Shown one piece after another: positions 41,864 through 53,059 of a stretch of 64,000 nt of DNA. The notes below the pieces were generated by a model. That model saw nothing but the letters and a program-made list of their open reading frames with translations. It ran no database searches and was not told the DNA's origin. The translations under genes and the position numbers were made by a program. The first letter of the stretch is position 1. The number at the start of each line of letters is the position of its first letter. Origin of the DNA: Carallia brachiata (lineage: Eukaryota > Streptophyta > Magnoliopsida > Malpighiales > Rhizophoraceae); the NCBI GenBank assembly GCA_021464245.1, contig JADCRB010000036.1, positions 1-64,000 on the forward strand, given 5' to 3'.

Positions 41864-43060
41864 ATGACGAGTATCCCACCAAAAAATGGAGAAGACAGAA
41901 GGGACTGGTCAAATTTACCGGTGCTTCTTCTGTGGATGATTAAGGACAAGTTGCCATTTATTGACAATTTGATGGTAGCACTTGTCTGCAAGCGTTGGCA
42001 TTGTGCCTCTAAGATGTATCCCACAGAGAAATTGCAAGGTGCTGTTTGCAGATCAATGTGGTTGATGCGCATCAATTACGGGGACAAATGCTGGACAGAT
42101 GGGCAACTTACCAATTCGTATACTGGGAAGAAATATTTCGTGGGATCAGCGCATTGCGATGGTGATTATTCTACTGCCACCATGGTCCTTTGCTCCGAGA
42201 AAGGATGGTTGCTATTAGCTACTCCGTTTTATCCAAACCCAGAAAACAGAAACTGGGCATTGCCAAGCTCGCCAATGTTCTTGGTTAACCCTTTTGCCAA
42301 GCAACAGTATGATTTGCCGACTGCAGTGTCTGAGCATGAGAATTATATACTCTTTACTCCACATTTGGCTGCGGTTTCAACAGTTGATGGGATTCCTCAT
42401 TGTGTAGTCATTGGTCAGCTTGATGAGGGAAACTTTAACCTTCAATCACTCCAATTCATTCTTAAAATTGCACAACCAAATGGTAAGGAATGGAGAACGT
42501 ACACATATCGCTATGGAGATGAAGAATATTACTCCATGGATTGTTGGCCTCGTATGCTCATTAGAAGCAATCATGTATATCTAATCGATAGATGGGGGCG
42601 GACTCTTGCTTTTGATATCATTGGAGCTACATGGACCAATATTGTAAAACACAAGGGCGAACGGAACACATACAGAAATCCTGTAGTACAGTCTGATGGA
42701 GCAATCATAAGGATGTTATTGAAGAGGGACTCTGTTGATGATCCCAAACGAATAACTCATTTTATGTTCCACAAGCTTAATGAAGATGAAGGAACGTGGG
42801 TTAACTTGGACCACAATGAATTAGAAGGTAAATGCTGGTATTTGGCTGGGTGCAATGACTACTTTGTAGCAAAAGATATGGGGAAAACAGAGGTCTACCA
42901 TTTGGAATTCGAGACACTTCTCAAGGGAAAGGAAGGAAATTATTACCTGGACACATATACACTGAACATGCTTGGCGGAGGTTCTACCCAAATGGTTTCA
43001 AGATATCGACTGGATGCAGATGCCGTAAAGGATCACATGATTTGGGTCGACTTGGGTTGA
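41864..43060 (+). CDS. F-box protein, DUF295/KIB-type (unit B, intact)
   Basis: ATG at 41,864 gives 398 residues. The F-box lies at about 14-55 (DWSNLPVLLLWMIKDKLPF, ALVCKRWHCAS). A DUF295-type domain follows, with FLVNPFAKQQYDLP, YLIDRWGRTLAFDII and a C-terminal MIWVDLG. It is a presumed SCF adaptor. A 5'UTR intron is well supported (donor CTCAG/GTAACTTTCATG at 41,498, acceptor TTATCTTCTAG ending 41,848), leaving 15 bases of leader before the ATG. I chose 41,864 over an in-frame TTG just upstream because the four copies share MTS(I/M) at this point. The protein is clearly related to the minus-strand copy at 13,083-14,252, so the two types descend from an older inverted duplication. Its 3' end faces the CSLC4-like gene 590 bases away. 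Confidence 0.92.
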   Translation: MTSIPPKNGEDRRDWSNLPVLLLWMIKDKLPFIDNLMVALVCKRWHCASKMYPTEKLQGAVCRSMWLMRINYGDKCWTDGQLTNSYTGKKYFVGSAHCDGDYSTATMVLCSEKGWLLLATPFYPNPENRNWALPSSPMFLVNPFAKQQYDLPTAVSEHENYILFTPHLAAVSTVDGIPHCVVIGQLDEGNFNLQSLQFILKIAQPNGKEWRTYTYRYGDEEYYSMDCWPRMLIRSNHVYLIDRWGRTLAFDIIGATWTNIVKHKGERNTYRNPVVQSDGAIIRMLLKRDSVDDPKRITHFMFHKLNEDEGTWVNLDHNELEGKCWYLAGCNDYFVAKDMGKTEVYHLEFETLLKGKEGNYYLDTYTLNMLGGGSTQMVSRYRLDADAVKDHMIWVDLG

Positions 43061-43648
43061 TCAGACTCCTGAGTCTTTGTTAATTTGCACCTATCGTGCA
43101 TGGTATGGGACTATCTGCATATCTTAATTTGAACCGATTTGTGTTTATCAAATTATGGGTACTATATATTCTTTTTTTTTTTTTTTTGCTGCTTTGCTGT
43201 ATGTTATAAGACGGATTCAGATATGGACTACCCCATTATTTAAGAAATCAATGCACCCCCATGTAAAGACAATTGCAAACAGAATGTGCTGGTAGCACGA
43301 AATGTCATCCAAAAGAAAAACTAGCAATGAGTTATAGTAGCGTACTTTCCTCCCCTAAGAAGATACAAACTTCAAGCTGTAGAGGTTTATTTAAACCCTG
43401 ACAAACCACTATAGTACATTTTCATTCTAGCGTCAAAGAATTCTTTGAGGAGTTCCTATAAGGGCAAAAGAATTCAACTTTAATAACTTATCTATACACT
43501 TCTAATACAGATAAAATTATGCCAACGCCGCTATTTGTCATGTAAGCCAGTTCCAATGAAAGGACTGGCATTGCATCTTCGAACTCTATATAAGCACAAG
43601 GAGGCCTTCTATCATAAAATCAAGGCATTAGCATTACTTTGTTGCTTC
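43061..43648. other. Convergent intergenic spacer
   Basis: This spacer lies between the stop codons of the F-box gene and the CSLC4-like gene. It has a T-run at 43,171-43,187 and presumably the two 3'UTRs. No other feature is seen. Confidence 0.5.
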
Positions 43649-45916
43649 TCAGCTCACCTGCTCCCCAATCAAGTCCAAACCAACAACTAAAAGACAAGCC
43701 TTGGAACAACAAGAAGTAGAAATGAAGTCCCTGAGCAGATAACAGGCTTCTTGCGGATGCAGTGAGCAGAAGAAAAGCAAGTGCAAGCTCCTTCCTATAA
43801 AGTTTATTTCTCTTCTTTTTCGGTGGTGCTACTCCTTCCTGTTCCTTGATTTTACTTAGCAATTCCAAACCAGAATCAGAATTCCTCCTCAGTATCTTAT
43901 CTTCATTTGAAGATTTTGATTCCCTCTCAGCAAAGGCCAATAGATCGGATTCAGATGATCTTCCTGTCTTCTTTGTCACAACCCATTCGTAAGAGCTCCC
44001 AAGCTGGAACAGTCCCGAAACCATGGCATTGAATTTTGTAACGGACATGGTGTTCTCGAAAGTAGGTAAGGTACCAAGAAAGGGAATGATTTTGGTGCAG
44101 GAAGAATATTCAGGAAGGACATGAAAATGGGTATATAACAGATTACCCAAAGAGGCAGTTCAGCCTCAGGTATGAACATGGTCAATGGAAGTATGATACA
44201 AAATAGTGTGAATGAGTAAAAGGGAAGTATAAGTTTCCTTAAAAGAAAGAAAAGGAATATTAAGTTGGCCCTCTTCCACATCGATATCTGCATAGAACAT
44301 ATAACCAAAGGATTCAAACACATAGAATTTAAGCTTTTGGAACAAATAAGAGATCTTCATATGGAAAATTGGGCAAAAACCTTGGAAGTTATTATGGCAG
44401 GAAGGCATAAACGGAAGAGATGCATTGGACCAGAATGCCAACGATGCTGTTGCTTCTTGTAGGCTTCATAAGACTCGGGCAATTCGCAGAGCACCCTGAC
44501 ATCATTGAGGAATATGAATTTCCATCCATTTAAGTGTGCTCGAACAGCAATGTCCATGTCCTCAACTGTTGTTCTCTCGAGCCACCCTCCCGAATCCTCC
44601 AAGGCCTTAATTCTCCACACCCCAGCTGTTCCATTGAACCCAAAGAAATTGAGGAAAACACCATTGACTTGTTGCTCCACCTCAAAATGGAAGCACAGAT
44701 TGATGTTTTGGAGCCTTGTAAGCAAGTTCTCATCCTTGTTCACAAAGCACCAGCGAGCCTGGACCAGACCAAGTTCAGGATTTCCCTGTTAAAATGAAGA
44801 CAAAATCAGATTACACATCCACAAAATTACAAGAAATAGCATTTCCACCTTTTTGCTGCATAAAAGATATTACCTTGAAGTGAGGAACTGTTCGCTTGAG
44901 GAAATCTGGGTTTGGCTGGAAGTCTGCATCCAATATTGCAACAAATTCATAGTCTTTGACATAATCACAGGCCATAGCTGACTTCAAGTTGCCAGCTTTA
45001 TATCCTGTTCTGATTAATCTATGCCTATATATTATGTTGGCCCCTTTCTGGCGCCACGATGAGACTTCATCTTGTATTAGGAGCTGAATAGCCCCATCAC
45101 TTGAATCATCTAGGACTTGAATTAACAATCTGTCCCTCGGCCAATCAAGCTGGCAGGCTGCAGCAATAGACTGTGCATACACCTAAATAGAATGCAAGAT
45201 CCAGTTTAGAGTCTTATGATAGGCAATGAAACAAGAACAGAAACCAAAGAAGGATTGAAATTATATTTGGTTACCTCTCTCTCGTTGCACATCGGAATCT
45301 GAACAAGAACCATTGGGAAACAGGAAGGATCCTCAAGATCAAAAGTGTCGCCATTAATTGTTGGCTTCAAATTCTTGTACTTGATCCAGAAGCATCCAAT
45401 ACATAGAACCAGACGATCGAGAGATTGAATCAAGAATAGAACGATACAAAAATTGGAAAGAGTTACACCAATGGAGCAATATAATCAACTCTAAAAGATA
45501 ACCAAGCCATATAGGACCATTGCAATAGACCCTGAACCTCCCATGGGCGGTGTATCAGATTCAAGTTCCATTTTTTGAAGTGTGCAATAACTTCTATCAC
45601 CAAAGCTATAATTGATAAAAAGAAACACACTGATAAATCTGTACAACTTCCCTCTAGTTCTATTTTCCTCCTCAGCCATTTCGGAATAAGCAATACGTTT
45701 CTTGATCGAAGCAAACATGGCCTTGAAACCCATTGCCAGCCATGAAATGCAAGTGAGAGCCTTATAAGCTTTGAGTAGAAGAAACCACGTGAATTGCTTG
45801 GGACTCGCAGCCTTTTGTTTCTCAGGTAACAAAGGTGAATCTGAAGTATTGATTTCTACTACAGAGAAGTTGTTAGGCTTATTATCAATGGTGATGACAA
45901 CTGAGCTTGGAGCCAT
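43649..45916 (-). CDS. CSLC4: CSLC4-like xyloglucan glucan synthase, with indels
   Basis: Exons 45,916-45,275, 45,182-44,874, 44,785-44,381 and 44,287-43,649 join in phase 0 with GT-AG introns to about 667 residues, the usual CSLC size. Family-2 glycosyltransferase residues are present: LDDSSDGA and ILDADFQPN (exon 2), TTVEDMD and the QQHRW motif (exon 3). Membrane segments flank the catalytic loop, and the end reads [14 protein letters not shown] proteins make the beta-1,4-glucan backbone of xyloglucan in the Golgi, and the N-terminus ([26 protein letters not shown]) is closest to the CSLC4 branch as I know it. Four breaks interrupt the frame: near 45,615 (net -2 or +1), 45,465 (-1), 44,060 (-1) and 43,690 (net -2 or +1). 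Codons on both sides are otherwise conserved, so these are either recent decay or sequence errors; I keep it as a gene with that warning. Confidence 0.85.
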
Positions 45917-46227
45917 TTTCTCTGCCTGGAATGCAGTGTCCAAAGAAAAACAGAGGAAACAGAGCAATACCCAATACCCAGACCAACCTATGGAAGATTT
46001 TAAAAGGAAAAAAATCAGGGTTAAACTGGAAATTCAGAGTTGGACTTGTACAGCAGTGCAGTTGAGAAAAGAAGAAAAATAAACCCAAAAAGAACCAGCT
46101 TTATATATTTTCCACCGAATTTTGGATCTGTGAAATCAGACCGGAAAGTGGAAACAGGATCCCACGTTTTCAGATAGAACCGTGTATTAAGGTTGACATT
46201 ATATTTCAAATCAAAGCTCAATGCTAG

Positions 46228-46230
<3 letters not shown>

Positions 46231-46263
<33 letters not shown>
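46231..46263. repeat. (GA)n microsatellite upstream of CSLC4
   Basis: A GAGA run of about 33 bases lies roughly 315 bases upstream of the CSLC4 ATG, in its probable leader or promoter. It reads as CT on the coding strand, common in plant 5'UTRs. Confidence 0.9.
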
Positions 46264-46269
<6 letters not shown>

Positions 46270-49200
46270 CTCATTTTCAAATGCCTTTCTGTGAGCTACT
46301 AATAAAGGAAGGGAAGAGTCACAATCTCCACCCTGTGTTGAAATTGGAAGGTGTAAACTCATCTGTAATAGGATAAAAATTAAGGAAGGGTGAGAGATAA
46401 AAAAGACAGGACGATGTAGTGTGAAAGATTGCGAGGTTGATGTATATATATCGTTAAATAAAATGTGCAAACAATTAAAATAAAATAAGTTTACTACAAC
46501 TATAGGAGCCGAGTCCAAGTAACCGCACCCTTCATGATAATCCTTCTGTGTCATAAGACCCCATTTAGTTAATCATCATTTCAATTAGAAGTTACCTGGT
46601 ACCATTAATTTAAATCTAGTTGGCTTTCTATGATAGGCCGCCAACAGTTAGGTCAATGGATATTGAATGACAACTAGGTTACAGCCAAATTGCAGAGTAA
46701 ACCCACCAAAACATTTCAACTTTGTCAGGTGAACTGGGTGTCATGTGTAACTGTGGAAATTGTTATACATCCAGACATGTTTCAAAAACAATAATTTTAC
46801 GCCGCCGTGAGTCCACGAAAAATGTCTCATGGTAATATCACACTATTTATTGCACGTTTATAATAATTTAATGAATAATTACGAGAAAACAAATAATTGT
46901 ACCAAAAAAAACAAGAATGGGTCTTAAAAAATTAAAAAAGAAACCGATATTCAATTATCAATCATGATATTACCGCATTAGTTGGGCTTAACTTGTCTCA
47001 AGAGAAACCTATGTCCATTTAATTATAGGTCATGAATACATAAGCATATAATCCGCAGCACGCGGAAAATATGCAGTCAATCTAAGGATTTATCTTTATT
47101 AAAAAAATTTAATAATTTTTTACGATCCGAAAGTTCAGATTTTATGTGTTAACTTTGTGCTTAACATTACATGTCTATATAATTTTTTGCTTAATTAGTA
47201 TTTATTGTGTGGAATGTGTTTTTTTTTTTATTTAGTATTTATTGTGTGGAATGTGTATTTATGCCTAATAGTTTTTTTTTTCTTTTAAATGATATTACAC
47301 ACTAGTTCATGGTTGCAAGAAGGGCATGAGTGGTCCGCATGTCCGCCCTGGCTTGGACGATTCTTACGTATATTCGGTTGTTCCGACCACGTCGAGTGTA
47401 AAGAATTTGGACCAACATATTAATTTTACAAATATATGTGACTGTAAAAGCTTTTATTTATCTAAATAAATGCATTTAATTAATGTATGAGACACAACTT
47501 TTGTGTAAAATTTGTTACTATGAATATTGTGAAGTTTGTTGTTTTGTTGCCCGCAAGCACCGTTTGTTGTTTTGACAATTTCTGTGAATCAATAATTGTC
47601 CCTTTATTGATTTACCAATTGCTTAAGCTAATATAACTATTTTTAGAAAACACTTGCTAGAAGAACAAATAATGGACACATAATATTATTAATTTTAAAT
47701 TCTAATATCACTATAATAGTACAATAAATGACTTGATAAAAAAAAAAAAGAAATTTTATTATTTTATTAATTTTATTCATGTTTATCATTGCTGTACTCA
47801 TTCCTGTGATCGCGTAGTTACTTCCTACTATGTTTGACTAACAATGATTTTATTTCTTTGTATCCAACTTGACCAATGCGTTTAGTGCGGTGTCAGTACC
47901 TGAGATCTCGTCAACGTGTTTGATTGGTTTAGCTGTCTGTTTTAAGATTTGCTCATTAATTTTCCAGGGCATACCTAATTATGTTAGCCGCGTGCATAGG
48001 AAAATTCTTCACCAAGCGCCTTTTGTCAGCGGTGCTTTAACCAGCAATTTTTAAGTTGTTTCAATTTTTGTCCATCTAGGGGGGAAGGGATATGTATTGG
48101 AATTCACGTTGCCTATGAAAAGGGAAAATATAATAAGACTATTGTTCATAATTGAAATTCGTGTTAAAATATTTGATGAAATTATATGTATATTTATTTT
48201 TATATAATTGTAAAAGGAGTCAATGATCTTTATTGTGTTTTAAAGGTATACTCTTCTAATAATTCAATATAACAATCCTTACTTACTGTATACAGTAAAA
48301 TAACATAATTCTCGTTGATGGCTTTGTATGTATCAAATTTACTTTCTCATTTTTCAAAAAAAAAAAAAAAAAACAAAGACTCATTCCAGGAAATATTTAC
48401 CGCTTCCCATTTTATTAGCTTCGAGTAGTGGCGCAGGTCTCTCAATGAAAAAAAGAGATAATAATCATAATAATTGAAAAAAAACCAGCATTCATAATGG
48501 TGGGAAAAAAAGTGGTCTACGAGTGACTCTGAGTTCCTTACACAAAACCATCAAATGTTTGCTTTTGGCATGAGTGTCCAAACAACTGAAATATGTAATT
48601 GAATCCCTTATCCTTTTCATGCAAATTTTGGTTAAAAGGCAGTGTGGATCTCATAAAAACGGCCCATTGAAACTTGAAAGTTACATTAACACTTCCAAAA
48701 TACATCTAACTCCAAGTTCTGATCATCAATTCTCTAAACTCGCGGAAGTCTTAGACTCTTTTTTTTTTTTTTCAAATAAGATCTATAAGAATTTTTAGAA
48801 ACAATAGAGTTAAAAACAACAAAAAATAGATGCAAATAAAAATAAATAAAGATATGGAACAATGTTTAAAACATGTTAAATACTGTCCTTAAGGATAGTT
48901 TTCATCCTTATTTTTAAATTAAGACAGTACAGTAAATCACAACGGCTATTTTCTTATGATAAAACAAACTCTCTCATATGATACAACAGACGTTTTAACT
49001 AATGTGTATTTCAAATAGTAAAGTGATAAAAATTAACTCTAATCTTATTTAACCCAACAAATTCTAACAAAAATAATGTATGCAAGAAGAAAAATGTATG
49101 AATGGATATCCTGGAGAAGAAAAAAATGATGTTTATATATTGGTTCAGACTTTCTAGCTCATAAAAACAAATAAGGGTTATAAAAGTAGATAATAAACAG

Positions 49201-49850
49201 AATAATGGTAGTTAATGATTATAACAGTTGCAACGGCTAGTCTTTCAACAGTAAAAAATGATTAGTTTGACCAAAAAATTCTAAATGGTTTAAAAAATAT
49301 TGAGCTTTATCGCATAAGGTCGCATGCACCTGCTCATATTAGGCTTAAGACTGTATTACGTGAAACTTCTTTTCTCCATATAGAATTCTAATCTTTTAAT
49401 ATACTCTCTTATTAAGTAATACTTGATTTTTATTTCTCATATGAGATTCAAACTTTTTAAAATATCTTTTTATTTTCCACCAAGAATATAATGAAGGCTC
49501 ATTGGTTGTATATCAGTCCCGACAGTTTCTTTAAAAAAAAAAAAAAGGTGAGTGAACAAATCCAATAGAGTTTGATATTTTAGACCCAATGATACAGGGT
49601 AAGAAAGAATTCGGCTCAATAACAAAACAGTTTCGCAGTCAAATGAATTTAGATGACATATGATTATTTTTTGTGATTCCCATGCATGTTTCCATATCAA
49701 TTCTGTCATTTGGAGTAGACTGTTATAAGCAAATGCAGAACATGGTGAAGTGGGGTCTGGAGGTATTTAAAGTATTGAGCGACAGCCCATGTGAGCCAAA
49801 CTGAGACAATTTTTGGTGCAAACGCAATTTAATGAGCTTACTCACCTCGA
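46270..49850. other. Gene-free intergenic stretch
   Basis: I see no supported gene. A 40-base tandem duplication around AGTATTTATTGTGTGGAATG lies at about 47,198-47,268. Open frames here are short and AT-rich. Confidence 0.5.
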
Positions 49851-49859
49851 TGGGGGTTA

Positions 49860-52030
49860 AAATCTGTTAGTTGATACAGTTACGCACTGCACAGACTGTA
49901 GATTATTCAACAGTGCGCAGAAGTTAGATTGAGTTTTCATTAAAGCACTCGAGGAATAATGGCAGCGGCTAAGGTTATGTGTCTGGTGTTTTAATGTTCT
50001 GCCAAATACTTTATCTGGCAAATTGTACACAAAGAGACCTAAAAAAAAGCTAAAAAGATGGACAATGTGTGCTATGCTTTCATTGAAACTAATTGGAAAC
50101 AAATGGAGCTCACAGATTTATGTACAGAGATGGGTGTGTATCCCAGCAACCAAGCAGTGCAAATCAAGCCTTATATTCAGCTATGCCCCACTAGAACTAG
50201 CAGTGTATATGGCAGATATTTGCACTCCAAAGCGATATTGTCTTGCAGCCTTGGCACCATCACATGCCAAATTGCTGTACTAATAATACAAGACCCCATG
50301 TGATATGCTACCCTGGCCATGGTTGTTCGCACGAACTTTGTATAATATCACCTGGTCTAATTTTTGTGTTAGATGATAAATGTATTAATTTTAGCCATAT
50401 ATTAGTGGAGGAATGGAGCTTCGGATGCTTCTGTTGAGTTTCGTCTTGCATCTCCTCCATGTCAAGTGGATCGGTATATTTATGCATTTTAAGTGCCATA
50501 AGTTCTGATGCGGTAACAGATCCAATAGATCTAGAGAGTTAGTTACATATGCAAAATCAGAAGCTCAAGTAAAAAATTAAACAAAAAAATCCTGATGCGA
50601 ATGATAGACACCAGTTGACCTGACACAAATGCCAAAATAGGTGGACCAATCGGTAGAACTTCAAATTTGATGCTATAGGCATATCATTTCACTGTCAAAC
50701 TAACATTAACCGTATTAATTCAAGTGTGCCCTGACCAAAAGACAACGCCCTTTTAACTTAGGTTCCAATAAGCAAAGAAAGACAAGCACCCACAAGACAG
50801 TGAAAAGATTATAATTTGCCATGCAAGAATAGGAACTGTTACTGTCAGAAGATAACAAACAATGTGGCAGTGCCTAAAATGTTCGTCATGGTTCTCTCAC
50901 TTGTCTGTTTGGTGAGATGTCCATTTTTTGTATCAAATGTGGACCTGTAATTCAATACGGATGAATCATTGACACAACCATAGGTGCCACCGTGCTTGCA
51001 TAATTGGTGATATGATGACAAATTGTCTGCTCTAGGACGGTCCAAAGATTGGCAGCATCCATAATTTTTTAAGTCTACCAAGATATTGGCTCTCTCAGCA
51101 TCAACTTGAGCTTATTAGAAGGTGTTGTCCTGGGATCCAAATTCAACAAGGCCAGCCCTTTAAGCTGGTATGTTGGAAGAGATCCCAGTGGGCAGGCCTG
51201 GGCCAATCACTTTAGGCTTAATAATCTAGTTAGGAGGTTCTCGGTGGATTTTAGGCCCACAAACAAAATGCTTCACCACTCATCACTACCACATAGTTCA
51301 ACTATCATATCAGATAAAGTAATTCTACAAAATTTCTCTCTTGTTCAAACTGTCTATTTTGGTGAGAAAACCCTCCCTGTAACTTCATGAAATGGACCAC
51401 TTTCCGTGGAGACTCCTGAAGCTACTATGACAAGGTACGTATGTTATCAATTCTTTCGCTGTATCGTTCAGAAAATCATAGGAGCCATTGCTCTGGGACC
51501 AGGAGGTCATTCCTCTCGCTTACATTTTGTACACCAGTTTACATCAAATTGTTGCTTGTTTCATGTTGGACCTAACAAGCACCTGTCAGCAACATTTTCT
51601 GTGGCAATTGTCCTCCTATCACACCAGCAGAACTAAGAACAAATTCGAAAAAAAGTTGTGTGAAGGAATGACAGTTTACCGTGATTGCAAAGAACTTGTG
51701 GGCTTTCTTAAAAAGAAGAATAATGCCCTTAGGCACAGCCATACATAATATAATTCACACTTGGAAAGAGTGAACAATCGGCCAGAGTTACCGGTGCTGT
51801 AGCAAAACTGACTGGCAGAGAGGGGTAATCGACTCCAAGTTCCCAATCCTCCTAAGCCAATCCTGGACTATCAGCTACAGAGAAGATTGTAGGAAAGAAT
51901 AATATATGACAGATGCAAACACTCCCTAGGACAATACTTGGATCAGGAGACAGACATCGCCAGAGTTCTCTAGAAAGAGAGCCCACAGGACAAGTACGGA
52001 AATCTGGCATACATGCGACTCAATTACACA
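49860..52030. other. Unresolved stretch with coding-like segments
   Basis: Base composition is less AT-rich than the neighbours. On the minus strand, about 50,540-50,310 reads SRSIGSVTASELMALK followed by PLDMEEMQDETQQ after an acceptor-like ACCGCATCAG. The segment 51,110-50,845 is open for nearly 90 codons (DAERANILVDLKNYGCCQS). The plus strand is also open at 51,106-51,390. I recognise no domain, cannot join these into a gene, and see stops between them. They may be relic exons. Confidence 0.25.
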
Positions 52031-52783
52031 ATAGAAATATGTTCTGTTATTTTTAAAGATTAATATCTTAAATAAATCAACACTTTTATTGGAATTAACA
52101 AATATTAATCTTACAAAAGTAACAATTTAGGTCCCTAGACACTCTTTTGAAATAAATTTACTACGACATCAATTATAATGGATAAAAATTATCAAAATTA
52201 ATGACATGTCTCGCCTGACCGGACAAATAAAATTACACAAATATAAAACAAAATACACACAATAGCATCTGTGACAGATAAGTAGTTTATTGGGCCAAAT
52301 GAATTTTTCAAATCCAATCTACTTAATTTTTTTCAAAAGTCTTAATATACAGACATAAAAAAATTCGTTGACATAAAATTCATATATTTATTTTTTTTAC
52401 ACATTTTTTATTTTTATTACATATTAATTTTAATATTATTATATATTATAAATTGATAGAATTAAAATAATTATAAAAATTTATAAAATTTATAATTAAA
52501 TTCGATATACAATAAATATATCATTATCATACATAACAACTTTCATGGGATTAAAAAAATTGAAATTATCATTATCATTATCACCGTGTCCGCGTCCGTC
52601 CGTGTTCAGCAATCATTCCTTTTTTCTTAAATTGAAATTACAACAACAATTAGAAGGATTAAAAAAAAACTTAAAATTAAAATTAATCGAGAGCCGTGAA
52701 ATAAGATTTCGGATCGCAAACGTCCGGAATAGTGCCCTCAATAGCATTTCAGCTCAAATTGAGAATTGCAACACCGGCGCTGC

Positions 52784-53057
52784 TCAATAAAGAACACGCA
52801 TGTTTCGGGAATAGCCGCCGTACCTGCCGGCTTTTGCAAAGATGGGGTCTTCAGATTCGCCGTGGAGGTTAATCTCGGCGACACGGCCGGTGGAAGGGGT
52901 CGCAGCTGATGCCGTACCAGTTGGAGCAGTTGGTGCCGGTCAGTGTGCTGAAGATGCCGAAGTCGGGCTCGCTGAGCGACGACTTGACGGCTGACAGAGC
53001 TTCCAAGTCCGGCGGCGTGCAAGACTTGACGCAGGATGCAACGGAGAGAAGCAGAGA
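52784..53057 (-). pseudogene. 5' fragment of a DRT100-like LRR protein gene
   Basis: The minus-strand frame reads SLLLSVASCVKSCTPPDLEAL, then KSSLSEPDFGIFSTLTGTNC, then SNWYGISCDPSTGRVAEINL and GESEDPIFAKAGRYGG. It ends at TGA (52,784-52,786) after a few unrelated residues. This is the end of a signal peptide plus the Cys-paired LRR N-terminal cap of the DRT100/FLOR1/PGIP-like group. No start codon is in frame (a stop lies just upstream of SLLL), and none of the leucine-rich repeats follow. About 80 of the roughly 370 codons usual for the family remain. The segment is much more GC-rich than its surroundings, consistent with a dispersed gene fragment. Confidence 0.85.
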
Positions 53058-53059
53058 TT

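Larger units (their letters stand above)
26899..42395 (+). repeat. Tandem segmental duplication, unit B
   Basis: Collinear with 9,660-25,657. Its left edge falls inside the MULE-like element, and its right flank continues uninterrupted through the F-box gene into single-copy DNA and CSLC4. Unit-B-only insertions are at about 30,752, 34,278, 36,490, 37,525, 38,282 and 38,943. Unit-A-only material is at 11,190, 19,545, 20,555 and 23,827. Confidence 0.92.

Noticed and set aside
46021..46554. 177-codon minus-strand frame upstream of CSLC4
   Set aside because: It covers the GA microsatellite and probable CSLC4 leader; no domain, and Ser-Leu repeats come from the CT run.
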